Assembly (NCBI RefSeq): GCF_901000735.1
Contig: NC_081548.1
Coordinates: forward strand, 10,556,269 to 10,620,268
Source: Corylus avellana
Lineage: Eukaryota > Streptophyta > Magnoliopsida > Fagales > Betulaceae
Direction: 5' to 3'
DNA length: 64,000 nucleotides
This document shows positions 1 to 11,175 of this stretch, piece by piece (within the stretch, counting starts at the first letter, position 1; each line of letters starts with the position of its first letter). The notes under the pieces were generated by a model. The model was not told the DNA's origin, made no database searches, and was given only the letters and a program-made list of their open reading frames with translations. The position numbers and the translations under genes are program-made.

Positions 1-535
1 ATTTTTCCCTTTATGATGATATCTCGAAACAAATACACTCCAAAAACTCAAGGGAGAAATGACTAATAACCATATGGAAACTAATTAACATCAAAGTGTA
101 CTTCAAAAATTAATCTCATCCAATCCTCATGGGAAAATGTTAAAGGTTAAAAACATAATTATATATATAACTCACCAAACAATTACCAAATATCGCTCTC
201 ATCTATAACTTTAATTTCCCCCGAGCCGCCTCCTTCGATCTCTCTTGTGTTCTCTAGTAAAGTCATATACCTAATTAATCAGGAATAAACGGGCGGTAAT
301 GTACAAGATCATGTACAGATTATGTAGCTGAGGTCCCCCAACAAATTAGGCATGCATCCTTTTTCTTCCCTCTAAGAATCCTCCTTCCCGAGGCCTTCGC
401 TTGTGTGATCATCATCACTTGTAAAAGATAATTCTCTCTTCATCTTCTTTGTACCCAAATTAAGCATCAAAACCGGCCATGCATATATCCAATGATGATG
501 ATGGCCTTGGAGCTCCCCAAATTTGCCTCAGCCAT
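1..535. other. 3' flank of YUCCA, no gene seen
   Basis: AT-rich single-copy-looking sequence. No open frame, RNA gene or known repeat could be supported. Confidence 0.5.
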
Positions 536-668
536 GATCATGATTTTGCCGAGTTAGAGATATAGAAATTGATTGAAGAAATGCAAAATGATTTTTTTTT
601 TTTTTTTTTTTTTTTGACTTTCTTTAATCAATTTCTACTTCTCTAACTCGGCAAAATCGTGATGATGA
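536..668. repeat. Inverted repeat with T-rich loop downstream of YUCCA
   Basis: A ~45-base arm at about 537-582 (core TTTGCCGAGTTAGAGATATAG) pairs with a reverse-complement arm at about 618-664 with roughly five mismatches, separated by a long T run. A third copy of the core arm, in the orientation of the second, lies at about 756-794 and touches the YUCCA stop codon. It could be a miniature element or a transcribed hairpin in the 3' untranslated region. Confidence 0.7.
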
Positions 669-792
669 GTGAGTGTGAGGCTAGTTAGGCAAAAAGGTGG
701 CATCATATACCCCTCCAAATTTCCAATCATCATGTATCTTTCACTTTCTCATCAATCGATTTTTTCTATATCTCTAACTCGACAAAAAATCA

Positions 793-2576
793 TCAAGACA
801 AGGAGTAAGGCAAAAGTGAGGTGTTTCGATTTGCCTCCACTTTCCAACACCGTTCAATGTCCTCAGCTATCCTTTTGGCATCCATTGATGCACCAAGTAT
901 CCCTCGTTTTGTAAACCCCACTGAGTATAGCCCACACTCCCCTTTCCACCCATTTGGAAATGCCCTTCTAGGCAACCCATCTTTCCTTGAAAACATTTCT
1001 TCCTCCTGGCAATTTAACCCCACAATTTAGGCACATATACCAATAAAGAAATTTACTTAAGAAATTAATCAGCAAGATGAAGCTAGCTAGCTAGGTAGGT
1101 TAATTACCTTAAGCCAAGAGGGTACATTACTTCTGTATCCGGTTGCTAAAATAATGGCGTCAAACTTCTTTATTTGTCCATCAACAAATTCTACTGTATG
1201 GCGTTTCAGGCGTTTAATACCCGGAAATACCTACACCAACAACAGTAAACAAAAAAATAAAAAAGCGAATTTTGAAAAGAAATTAATTATTATCAAAGTG
1301 GGATTAATAAAAAAATGGAAAAAGGTGTTGGTCACTCATTGCAAAATAGAAAAAGCAGCACGCCATGAAGAAAAAGCAAATAGAAGTGCAATAATTTGAG
1401 AAATCAGAGTAAAATCTATGAAGAAAAAAAAAATATTGATTTGATAAAAAGTAAGTACCTTAATGTCTCCACTTTTGATCTTGGCGAGGGTACCAACATC
1501 CAAGACTGGGGTCTTTCCGGACAGGTTTTTGAGTTGAAGGGGTCCCAACCGCGGCCTGTCCAATCCGAATCGAGCAGTGTCTCCGAGCATCAGCCACGAC
1601 ACAAGTAGTAGGAGCCGGTCGACAAGGCGTATGGGCAGCCACTTGAGCAGCCACATGGACAGCCCGAAAGTTGATTTTCCCAGCATCTCTCGTGGAAGGA
1701 CGTGCACCTTCATCATCAATCACCCAATTCTCAATTCCGCATTTTATTTATCAATTAATTTAATTTACCATTGAGAATCCCAAGAAAAGAAAAAAGTTTT
1801 TATCCTTATTAAGGAAAAAATTAGTGCGTGCACACTCATATGAGAGAGAGAGAGAGCTAATTAAGAAAACTCACCGTATCTCTGACGACAATAGAAGGTT
1901 TAGCCTTGTGGTTGCAGAGATCCAAACAAACCTCCATGCCAGAATTCCCACAGCCAACAACCAAAACATTTTTGAGCTGAAACTCCTCGCCGCTCTTGTA
2001 CAAACTCGTATGCTTAATACACCCACCAAAATCGTCGATTCCTTCCATGGTGGGCATCACCGGCTCCGCATTTTCTCCGGTGGCAGCCACCAACCAACGG
2101 CAGACATACTCCGTCTCCTCGCCCTTTGCTCCGACGGTCTTCAGCCGCCATAAACGAAGCGTACAATCGTACTCCGCATGTGCCACACTCTCATTGAAGC
2201 GTGGCCTAATATCAAAATTCTTTGCATATTCCTCTAAGTACTTAATAAATTGTTCCTTAGTGGGGTAAGTTGGGAAATCAGTTGGGAAATCCATGAAAGG
2301 AAGCTCGCAAAATTGCTTCGGTAAATGAAGGCGAAGGCGATCATACGTCTTCAGCTGCCACAACGAAGCTATGCAGCCGGATCTCTCAAGAACAACGCTG
2401 GGGACACCCTTTTGTTTCAGACAAGCCGCCGCAGCCAGCCCCGAAGGGCCGGCGCCGACGATCACCGGGCCGTCGACGTACTCGCATCGTGTCTTAATAA
2501 TACCCTTCTCCATGAAAGAAGGATCATGGGCTTGCTTGCCTTGTATCTCTCTCATCAAGCACTGCGGGAGCGCCAT
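793..2576 (-). CDS. YUC: YUCCA-type flavin-containing monooxygenase, four exons
   Basis: Predicted auxin-biosynthesis enzyme that converts indole-3-pyruvate to indole-3-acetic acid with FAD and NADPH. Exons on the minus strand: 2576-1875, 1707-1459, 1230-1108 and 1005-793, all phase 0 with GT..AG introns, giving about 428 residues, close to the usual 410-430. Seen: FAD motif GAGPSG near residue 40, the ATGENAEP motif, NADPH motif GCGNSGMEV near the end of exon 1, HVLPREMLG at the start of exon 2, [13 protein letters not shown] at the end of exon 3, and the C-terminal [20 protein letters not shown]. The start is the ATG at 2576; the open frame runs up to 2624 but only through a TTG, and a second ATG lies at 2555. 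No lesion is visible. Exon 1 resembles Arabidopsis YUC2/YUC6 most, from memory. It is the only clear host gene here. Confidence 0.95.
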
Positions 2577-2940
2577 TAACAGTGCAAGAAAATGGCTCGG
2601 CTGGCTTGAGGCCCTGAGCTTCAAGAGCCGGTTCAGTTGAAAGAAAAGGAGTGAAAGTGAAGGGAAACCATATATATGGGATATATGGATGAGGGGTAAT
2701 TTAGTCGCTTATCGATCTAAAGGGAAGATTAGGGTCCTTGAATTTTGGAGTGGGATTACAAGGGAGTTATCCACTTGTGAGAATGAGTATTTGGTTTTAT
2801 TTATGATTCTGTGTTGTTCAATGGAGGGTTAAGCGGCGGCATGAGCAACAACTGCGGGGCTAAATCAGCATTCAACACACACACACCCCCAGAGAAAGAC
2901 AGAGAGAGAGAGAGAGAGAGATGGTAATATGTCTATATAT
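2577..2940 (-). promoter_or_regulatory. 5' flank of the YUCCA gene with TATA-like tract and GA repeat
   Basis: Upstream of the ATG at 2576. TATATA-like sequence lies at about 2668-2690, roughly 100 bases before the start codon, a plausible core promoter for the minus strand. A GA/CT microsatellite follows at about 2898-2922. No transcript start can be placed from sequence alone. Confidence 0.4.
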
Positions 2941-3197
2941 ATTTCCTTTCCTCCTCATATATATGAGTAAAAGGGAAGTTGAACACTAGTGGGGACGTAA
3001 ATTATTAATTAAATAAACAATATATATATATGATATTAATTAATGAGGTAAGAAGCTATATATATATATATATATAGTTGTAGTGCAAGTCTTTTAATAA
3101 AGGAATTCAGAATTTGATTGGGTGTGGACTGGAGGAAATTATAATTCAATTTTATCAGTACAAAATCCTAAATAATCTTAGGATAAGTTAAGCAGTC

Positions 3198-3233
3198 ATT
3201 CATATTCCAACTAGGGCGAGGTGGAATATGAAT
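3198..3233. repeat. Perfect 12-base inverted repeat with 12-base loop
   Basis: ATTCATATTCCA at 3198-3209 is the exact reverse complement of 3222-3233. Function unknown; it may be a degraded small element or a chance hairpin. Confidence 0.6.
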
Positions 3234-3368
3234 TGTAACCAAGATGTCACCCACATTAGGATATTTTTAGATACTATATGGGTAATTCTCGAAAATCAAA
3301 AGGTCGATTGTAATCATTGAAAAGTAGCCAAGACAGGTAAGAATTTAGTAAAATATCCCCAACCCCAC

Positions 3369-3400
<32 letters not shown>

Positions 3401-3711
3401 ATTGTAACTATTTGAAAGATGCATTTGTAACTTATTAGAATTCTACTCCTTCGGGTAATTATGTTTTCCCATTTTTTTGAGCCATACTTGAACTTAATTT
3501 GAAATTGAGATGGTCTAAGTGATGCAATGGTGTAGAGATCTCTCTTACCAAAAAAATATACAAAAGAAAGACATTGGCATGGAGAGCAATATTGCACTGT
3601 TGGAATTGCAAGGTGATGGCTGTCAATGGGAATGCCGTAGGCAAAGGTGATTGGGGCACGGAATTTGTTTCAAATATCGACAATTTATATGTAAGTTGAG
3701 ATATATATATC

Positions 3712-3748
3712 TGTGTGTGTGTGCGCGCGCGTGCGTGTGTGTGTGCGC
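3712..3748. repeat. TG/CG simple repeat
   Basis: Alternating purine-pyrimidine tract of TG and CG dinucleotides, 37 bases long. Confidence 0.9.
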
Positions 3749-4568
3749 TAGTGGTGGTTGTGCTAATTAATGAGTTGGTTTGGTTTGCTTGCTTGTGGTA
3801 GTAATACTAGTGACAGCTGATGATGGAATAATCAACTCATCTACATGAGTAGCTCAAGCACCAAGATTCAAGAACCATGAGGTAGTCTTAGTTAGAACCG
3901 ATCAACTTACCTAATACATCATTCTTACCCATGGGTTCCGGCATTCAAAGTTAAATGGTTGGAGAATTAATACTTTGAGGAGTCTTTTAGGGAGTTTGTA
4001 ACATAATATATTGGGACACTAATCAACCTAAAAGTTTAATTAACCTAGAGGTTGGGCCAGTGATGTTATATCATTACTCACTCACACCCGTGACATTTTT
4101 TTACTTTGGGACTTAACAGTTCTATAACCATGGGTATACTCAACAAATTTCTCTCTTACGATGTTACACTCTCCCTTAAATGGAAGCTTTGTCAAAATCT
4201 CTATGAGCTATATCCCTATGATCACTTGTGTTCGTGGGCTAGTGGATCTTATGTGTGCCATGCAGCTTCATTCTTGCTCCAACTGCAAAAGGAACCCACT
4301 TATTGGGATCGATTCCATAAAGTTCAAACATTTTAATTTACCCAGCAATAATAATAATAATAATAATAAAAATCTCCAAGACTTTGAGCCTTCAAGAAAA
4401 ACAAGGCAAGATTTAAACAAACATATAAGTCAAAGCTTACTTACATGTAGATTTGGCCTCTCCTAAGCATTGGGGCGTAGAACTGTCCATCAATTCTTCA
4501 AAAGATGTGGGGTTGAGCAGGCCACGTCCATGCATGTCTGCAAACTCATAGTAGGAATCGATGCTCAT

Positions 4569-4928
4569 TGTGATGCCCCAAGATTTCAAAACCTGAAAAA
4601 AGAAATACAACTATTTGAAAAAAAGAAAAAAGAAAAACATAAAACAAAAAAACAAAAAACGACTGTTTGGCAGCATTTGATGGGGGACCACCGAACATTC
4701 GACCTTAACCCCTAACACGAATGTTCAAAGCTGGACACATCGAACTTTCGACCTATGACCCAATAACCGCTAGGTAATAGTACACTGAATGTTCGATGAT
4801 AGTCTAAAAAATAGTTTTAACCCATTATCCACTTTTTTAGCAAGCTGCACACCACTCCCCCTATAAATACCCCCATCCTCTGCCCTTCAGCCTTAATTCG
4901 TGACTCCCACACCCCATTAACCCTAAAC

Positions 4929-4963
<35 letters not shown>

Positions 4964-5145
4964 CTAGAGAAGGAAGAAGATTTTGAGGTAGCCTCGCCAT
5001 CATCAAGGTAACCCCTCTATCCTAACTTGGCTTTCATGTTGTTCATATGATTTTCATACTTCTTACAAAGTTTTAGAGTGTCATGATAAGTTTGTGATAT
5101 TATTCTCCTTAAAAACCAATAAAGTTTTTCAAATATTTTAGAACA
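4569..5145 (+). repeat. LTR-like fragment of the GAAnnTTC-rich family, left part
   Basis: Starts TGTGATGCCCC, like the other members of this family (TGTAGTGACCC). The stretch 4680-4990 matches 13500-13830: the 'gggggaccaccgaac' segment, a TATAAATA-like promoter near 4862 and the leader ending in 'aggtagcc'. It is interrupted by element A; the continuation is 11127-11175 and then 12511 onward. A (GA)n tract lies at about 4932-4960. Lineage unassigned. Confidence 0.6.
5141..5145. other. Target-site duplication GAACA, left copy, element A
   Basis: GAACA immediately left of the LTR; the same five bases occur at 11122-11126 right of the other LTR. Confidence 0.9.
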
Positions 5146-6541
5146 TGATGTACAAATTTAATTGTACTCGCAAGCACACGAGTCGTGTGCAATATAGTGT
5201 GTGTGCAAGTGCGAGGTCGATCCACAGGGAATTGTGTTTGTGAAATTTAATTTCTATGTAAATCAATTATATCTTAACCTAGTTCCGAATGATTTTGATT
5301 TTGAAAATAAACTAACATAAACTAAATAAAATAAAAATAATCAAAAGATAAACGACTAAGGTTTTAGAATTCACCTCACCAAATCAAAGCATACATTCTT
5401 ATGTTTTCATTCATGCATCCGACAAACAATTAAACCCTATATATATGTTCTATTGTTTTTTTATAAACCAATTGAATCATTCGATGAATCCATCTCTATT
5501 ACAAATCACAACGAATATCCAATTGAGATCAAATCATCCATTGTATCCGTAAATCACAATGGATATAAGTCTCAATCAAATCATTCGATGTATCCGTTCG
5601 ATGAAACACAACGAATATCCAACATTTTCACGATTTATAAACAACAATCAATCACAATTTTGTCACACAATTGAACTGAAATGAACATACATTACATTAA
5701 ACGACGGATTTGTACGAACGAAACATAAAAATATAAAACTAATCAATGGTGAGGCTTCATCTTCAACCTTAGTTGAAGAATTAGCCTCTCATGACAAAAG
5801 AAATCATAAAGAAACTAAATTACTTCATTAAAATTAAAAACTTACAAAAGAATTCGAGTTCCAAGCTACAAAAACCCAGAAAACACGGAAAGCGACCAAG
5901 AACGGCGCCCCCGGCGCGTCTTCGTCTGATCCCCCTCAATTGTGAGGCTTAGAGGTCTATTTATAGGGCTTAGGAGAGTCCTAGAAGCCCTAGTAATCCT
6001 AGGAATTTCGGAGATTTAAGTCCAAGCCCAATTAGGTTAAAGAAAACCTAAGCCCAAATCGGAATAGGATTCGCCCAAAATTGCGGTCCTATCTTGTGGC
6101 GTGATTTTGGCCTTGCGGCGCTCCGAATTGGGAAAATGCTATTTTACAATGAATTGTATAAGTTTGAGTTATCTTTCCAATGCCACTTGAATCACATCAA
6201 TCGGATATCTGAGCTGAAAGTTATGGCCAAAATACCGAGACGTATTCAGAATCCAATTTTGCATCCAATCCGATTTGACTTCAAATTGAGAAATTCCGAA
6301 TTAATCATTTCCTTTATTTGATTAAACTTTAACCATGATTGGTTAAGCTTAACCATATCTTCTAGATCTTCCCAATTTGCCCTTTAAGCTTGGAATTTTT
6401 CCAGAAACGCTTTATTTTCTTCCAAAAGCCTATAAAACAAAAAAAATACAAAAATGAAGTAAAATGGCCTAATTAACCAAAACTAAAGGATTAAAACATG
6501 CAAGTTAAGGGCTGAAAATATGACTATTCTAGTACTTATCA
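5146..6541 (-). repeat. 3' LTR of element A
   Basis: 1396 bases; on the minus strand it begins TGATAAGTAC and ends GTACATCA. An alternating short-repeat module (TCATTCGATG-type and AATCACAACGAATATCC-type units, period about 50) occupies about 5478-5620. The same LTR type appears at 52899-54274. Confidence 0.92.
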
Positions 6542-6556
6542 CACCCCCAAACTTAC
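6542..6556 (-). other. Polypurine tract of element A
   Basis: On the minus strand AAGTTTGGGGGTG directly abuts the 3' LTR start, the usual plus-strand primer of reverse transcription. Confidence 0.8.
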
Positions 6557-7936
6557 ATATTGCTAGTCCCTTACCAATACAAAACTAAAAACAAGAATGG
6601 AAAAACAGAAAACAAAAGATAAATCCATCTTTCGTGGGATGTACGATTGCATTTAGCGTATGCAACAAGCCTTTTAAACTCCTAGGCATCCCTAGAGGAC
6701 GAGTGAAGTCTCGTGAGGGTTTACTAGAAATGATACCCACAAACATTTTTAGCACTACGTCATTGACAAACACAATTTTCAAACAAACATATGGTTCTTA
6801 TATCATGAGCAGGTTTAACAAAGTAAACACCACAATCAAATCATCAAGCCAACCACAAATCATTCAACTCAAAGGTGGAAATTTGAGACAACACAAGCTC
6901 CAAATGTGCAAAGTGAGACTAACACAAAGTTAAGAGGCTTCAATTTTTCTCAAAGTTTGGTGTACCTCAAAATTCATAGGAATTTACACAAATGAAAACA
7001 CCAAAGGCTTAGATCAAGACATGCCTTTTTTTTTTTTTTTATATATATATTTTTTATTTTCATTTTTTTTGTGTAGGCAGTGCAATGTTCGGCTCCCTTA
7101 AGCTTTCTTATTGACCTATGTAACGAGTATTGGGCCAGTGACTCCCAAACCAGATGGTTTTAGGGCACTAGATGTAAAACATCCCTAAGGCTTAATTACC
7201 CAAGTCAAAAAAGTTACGAAGCCAAACTAGCCATACAGTCAACCAAGTTGAATTTCTCATCTTTTTACGCGAACACTCAATGCTTAGTGAGGCATGAGAT
7301 CCGGTTACTCAATGAAAAGCTCAAACTGATGATGACAATTTTTTTTTTTTTTTAATTTTTTATCTTCAAGCCAAGGTTTCATCAACACTTCATCCTACAA
7401 ATCACAAGGCACACCCTAATCAATCCAAATCTCATACCTCACAAACTTTATGCTAGTGTGCTTGTGATAATCAACTCAGACATGTGAAGTCTCTCTAATC
7501 CACCGAATGAGTCAAAGGACTTGGATTTCTAATGACATGTAGTGTTCAAAAAGTTAAACACACTAATGACATGCAAACCACAATTATGATGTAATTCATG
7601 ACCAATCAACAACATAGCACAATTTTTTTTTTTTTTTTTTAAACAAAACAAACAGATAAAAACAAACAAAAAAACACAAACAAACAAAAAGACAATGTGT
7701 TTGTCCACACCCCAAACTTAAATGACACATTGTCTCCAATGTGGCAAGAGACACAATACCGTGCGATGCGGAAACTCGAGTATGCAAAGGCCAAGGCGCC
7801 CCCCAAACTTGAACACCAAAACACCTGTCAAAATCTAGCAGCAATATTTTCTCACAGAAACAAATATCAAAAGATTAATTGCTAATAGAAATAAAAAGAA
7901 AATGACACAAAATGAAATGACAAAAAGGAAAAGAAA
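6557..7936 (-). other. 3' noncoding region of element A
   Basis: No long frame. It contains blocks shared with the other Athila elements here: the GTCTCGTGAGGG block at about 6610-6760, a proline/cysteine-poor AT-rich stretch, the conserved hairpin at 7160-7188, the 'gagtaaccgg' block near 7290-7310 and two polypurine-like motifs at 7708-7719 and 7798-7810. Confidence 0.7.
7160..7188 (-). other. Conserved 3' hairpin, element A copy
   Basis: On the minus strand the inner stem is GATGT/ACATC with a 3-base loop, enclosed by TTAGGG/CCCTAA. It belongs to the GATGT class shared with element H. Confidence 0.7.
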
Positions 7937-9244
7937 TCAAAATAAAGTGCGGAAAATAAAAAGAAAGAAAGAAAGAATACCACACTTTCCTCGATCATTT
8001 GGGTGTCCAACCAATCCCTTCCACCCTTTCTTCTTAAGAATTTGATATCCCTCTGGAAGGATGTTTTGCCGTCTTAGGTAGCCTAGTTGCCTGCTTCGAA
8101 GGATCTTCTTATGAACATGGTTCCGAGATTTGTGACCTTGTGTGCATAGATCCTTGAGAATTTCAGCATGAGACGGCTCTTTGAGACATTGAAGAATTGA
8201 AGGTTGGGGTTCATGAATTGTCTCAAGAGGGATTTTGATGAAGGAGTGAGCTTCAGTACTCACTTCCTTGTCACTGGACAGATTTGGAGTTGATAGGGGC
8301 TCAATGTGATCAACCTGCTCCTCTTTTTCTTTCTCCTCATGGTTACCCACAATGAAAGGCTCAGCTGCTAATGAGGGTGAGTTAGGGAATGATATCTTAG
8401 TGGTTTCCCCATTTTCAATTCGCATCTTAGGAGTGGAGTCCAATAAGGCATCAGCTTGCTCAAGTAACTTGTCAAGGTCTAGGTCACATCCAAATTGAGC
8501 AAAGCACTTTCCCAATGGGTCCTCTAGACTTGTCTCATCAACAGTCTCCTCAACAATTTTCTCTCTCCTAATTGGGGTGGTGGCTTTGACATGCTCATGA
8601 TAAGGATTGCTAGAATCATCCTCATCAATCATGTAGTGCCTTTCAGCCATCAACTGACTTTGAAGCTCTTCTTCCTCTATTCTAGTGAGTTCAGCAACTA
8701 AATAACCAAGCTGTCCTTCCAACTTTTCAATTGCTTGAGTGTTGGCCATGGCTGCATTCTTCACTTCATTTATGGCTTGGGAGTTGACCATGGTGGCATT
8801 TTTAAGCTCTTGCAAGGTTTGGCCATTAGACTGTATGAACTCTTTGAGGGTGTTTTCCAATGATAAATCTTGTGGAGGATAATTGCAGGGTGAAGGGGTA
8901 GAGGATTGGTTGTCGAACTGCGGATATTCAGGATGGTGCAGTTCATCAAATTGGGGAGCATAATTTCCCGTAGCATTAGCTTGCCACGAGAAATTAGAAT
9001 GGTTGCTCCAATCGAGGGTGTAGCAATTGAAATTTGATTCAGACCCCAAACTGGAGAAATTGGTGTTCATTTGCTCATGTGAAAAATTGGAAAATTGTCC
9101 CCAAGATGGACAATTACCTGAACTATGATAAGGGTTAGAGCAGTATGAACATGGTCCATGTGGGTGAAAATGATGAGGATGGTTGGAAAAAGCGGGTGTC
9201 CTACAACTAAGGGTAGCATTAAAATTACCTAAAGGAAAATTCAT
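7937..9244 (-). CDS. Gag-C-terminus-derived ORF of element A, intact
   Basis: 435 residues from the ATG at 9244 (the frame extends to 9256 only through GTG). Seen: zinc knuckle C32-X2-C35-X4-H40-X4-C45; repeated NATMVNSQAI-type heptad segments around residues 125-175 that look like a coiled coil; and SLEDPLGKCFAQFG...LDLDKLLEQADALLD near residues 240-270, which matches the gag-to-pol linker of element H. The capsid domain before the knuckle and everything from protease on are missing. The last ~150 residues (acidic, then a basic end with GYLRRQNILPEGYQILKKKG) are not recognised. An uninterrupted frame in a non-autonomous element suggests it was kept until recently, perhaps as an RNA-binding protein packaged with helper Gag; this is inference. 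Confidence 0.75.
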   Translation of the reverse strand: MNFPLGNFNATLSCRTPAFSNHPHHFHPHGPCSYCSNPYHSSGNCPSWGQFSNFSHEQMNTNFSSLGSESNFNCYTLDWSNHSNFSWQANATGNYAPQFDELHHPEYPQFDNQSSTPSPCNYPPQDLSLENTLKEFIQSNGQTLQELKNATMVNSQAINEVKNAAMANTQAIEKLEGQLGYLVAELTRIEEEELQSQLMAERHYMIDEDDSSNPYHEHVKATTPIRREKIVEETVDETSLEDPLGKCFAQFGCDLDLDKLLEQADALLDSTPKMRIENGETTKISFPNSPSLAAEPFIVGNHEEKEKEEQVDHIEPLSTPNLSSDKEVSTEAHSFIKIPLETIHEPQPSILQCLKEPSHAEILKDLCTQGHKSRNHVHKKILRSRQLGYLRRQNILPEGYQILKKKGWKGLVGHPNDRGKCGILSFFLFIFRTLF

Positions 9245-9256
9245 TCTTATCCTCAC

Positions 9257-9709
9257 TCTTTAAACAAAGCACACTTCCACATGAAACATTAACCTAAATT
9301 TTTTTTGGATTTTTTTTTTAAATAAAATAAACAAAAATACCAAAAATTAAAAACAAAAAATCAAAACAAAAACTCACAAAACGGACCAAACATAAGTTTG
9401 GCAAAATTCAAGGTGCTGGCCCATTTTGGTGTACTCTGCGAAGGTGCACTCGAACGCAAGTGATGTGTGATCGAGCGCTTTGGCAGGGACTAGTTCCTTC
9501 GGCAGAGCTGCAACAGAAACAACAAAAACAAACAACTTTTTATCTTTTTTATTTTTTTATTTTTTTTTTATTTTTATTAGTAACTATAAACAGAAACAAA
9601 TAAAAAATAAATAAATGAATAAAAGGCAACAAACTGTAAAAAGAAAATAACTAGTAGAAAAATAAAATCAATTTAAACAAAAATCAATTTTCACAAACAA
9701 ACAAATCCC
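9257..9709 (-). other. 5' leader of element A
   Basis: AT-rich untranslated leader between PBS and ORF, with a small GC-rich patch at about 9420-9495 carrying degenerate copies of the CGATCGAGCGC motif found in the other elements. Confidence 0.6.
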
Positions 9710-9727
9710 CAGCAATGGCGCCAAAAT
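9710..9727 (-). other. Primer-binding site of element A, tRNA-Asp type
   Basis: On the minus strand TGGCGCCATTGCTGGGGA, two bases off TGGCGCCGTTGCCGGGGA, the complement of the 3' end of plant tRNA-Asp(GUC), a few bases after the LTR. Confidence 0.8.
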
Positions 9728-9728
9728 T

Positions 9729-11121
9729 TGATGTACAAATTTAATTGTACTCGCAAGCGCACGAGTCGTGTGCAATATAGTGTGTGTGCATGTGCGAGCT
9801 CGATCCACAGGGAATTGTGTTTGTGAAATTTAATTTCTATCTAAATCAATTATATCTTAACCTAGTTCCGAATGATTTTGATTTTGAAAATAAACTAACA
9901 TAAACTAAATAAAATAAAAATAATCAAAAGATAAACGACTAAGGTTTTAGAATTCACCTCACCAAATCAAAGCATACATTCTTATGTTTTCATTCATGCA
10001 TCCGACAAACAATTAAACCCTATATATGTTCTATTGTTTTTTTATAAACCAATTGAATCATTCGATGAATCCATCTCTATTACAAATCACAACGAATATC
10101 CAATTGAGATCAAATCATCCATTGTATCCGTAAATCACAATGGATATAAGTCTCAATCAAATCATTCGATGTATCCGTTGGATGAAACACAACGAATATC
10201 CAACATTTTCACGATTTATAAACAACAATCAATCACAATTTTGTCACACAATTGAACTGAAACGAACATACATTACATTAAACGACGGATTTGTACGAAC
10301 GAAACATAAAAATATAAAACTAATCAATGGTGAGGCTTCATCTTCAACCTTAGTTGAAGAATTAGCCTCTCATGACAAAAGAAATCATAAAGAAACTAAA
10401 TTACTTCATTAAAATTAAAAACTTACAAAAGAATTCGAGTTCCAAGCTACAAAAACCCAGAAAACACGGAAAGCGACCAAGAACGGCGCCCCCGGCGCGT
10501 CTTCGTCTGATCCCGTCAATTGTGAGGCTTAGAGGTCTATTTATAGGGCTTAGGAGAGTCCTAGAAGCCCTAGTAATCCTAGGAATTTCGGAGATTTAAG
10601 TCCAAGCCCAATTAGGTTAAAGAAAACCTAAGCCCAAATCGGAATAGGATTCGCCCAGAATTGCGGTCCTATCTTACGGCGTGATTTTGGCCTTGCGGCG
10701 CTCCGAATTGGGAAAATACTATTTCACAATGAATTGTATAAGTTTGAGTTCTCTTTCCAATGCCGCTTGAATCACCTCAATCGGATATCTGAGCTGAAAG
10801 TTATGGCCAAAATACCGAGACGTATTCAGAATCCAATTTTGCATCCAATCCGATTTGACTTCAAATTGAGAAATTCCGAATTAATCCTTTCCTTTATTTG
10901 ATTAAACTTTAACCATGATTGGTTAAGCTTAACCATATCTTCTAGATCTTCCCAATTTGCCCTTTAAGCTTGGAATTTTTCCAGAAACGCTTTATTTTCT
11001 TCCAAAAGCCTATAAAACAAAGAAAATACAAAAAGGAAGTAAAATGGCCTAATTAACCAAAACTAAAGGATTAAAACATGCAAGTTAAGGGCTGAAAATA
11101 TGAATATTCTAGTACGTATCA
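9729..11121 (-). repeat. 5' LTR of element A
   Basis: 1393 bases, partner of the LTR at 5146-6541. The few differences include a 2-base TA indel near 10023. Confidence 0.92.
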
Positions 11122-11126
11122 GAACA
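11122..11126. other. Target-site duplication GAACA, right copy
   Basis: Matches 5141-5145. Confidence 0.9.
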
Positions 11127-11175
11127 CTTGTTTTCCTCCTAAGATTTCATGTTTATTATGTCTTGTTGTACCTAT

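Larger units (their letters stand above)
2941..4568. other. Intergenic stretch between YUCCA and the first retrotransposon remnant
   Basis: Holds (TA)n near 3057-3077, a 12-base perfect inverted repeat at 3198-3233, an A run near 3368-3397, a TG/CG simple repeat at 3712-3748 and (AAT)n near 4346-4369. Short frames between 4106 and 4715 show no recognisable domain. Confidence 0.5.
5146..11121 (-). mobile_element. Element A: complete non-autonomous Athila-type LTR retrotransposon
   Basis: Two direct LTRs (5146-6541 and 9729-11121) differ at about 22 positions by eye (~98% identical) and are flanked by GAACA. It reads on the minus strand: 5' LTR on the right, PBS 9710-9727, one ORF at 7937-9244, conserved 3' noncoding region, polypurine tract at 6542-6556, 3' LTR on the left. 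Reverse transcriptase, RNase H, integrase and protease are absent, so it must be mobilised in trans. Element H has the same LTR type and is the natural helper candidate. It is nested in the GAAnnTTC-rich LTR family. Confidence 0.92.

Noticed and set aside
669..1399. Plus-strand frames opposite YUCCA exons
   Set aside because: They are shadows of exons 3 and 4 and their introns.
4106..4715. Overlapping short plus-strand frames
   Set aside because: No domain, no splice logic, no similarity to known families; codon usage looks like chance.
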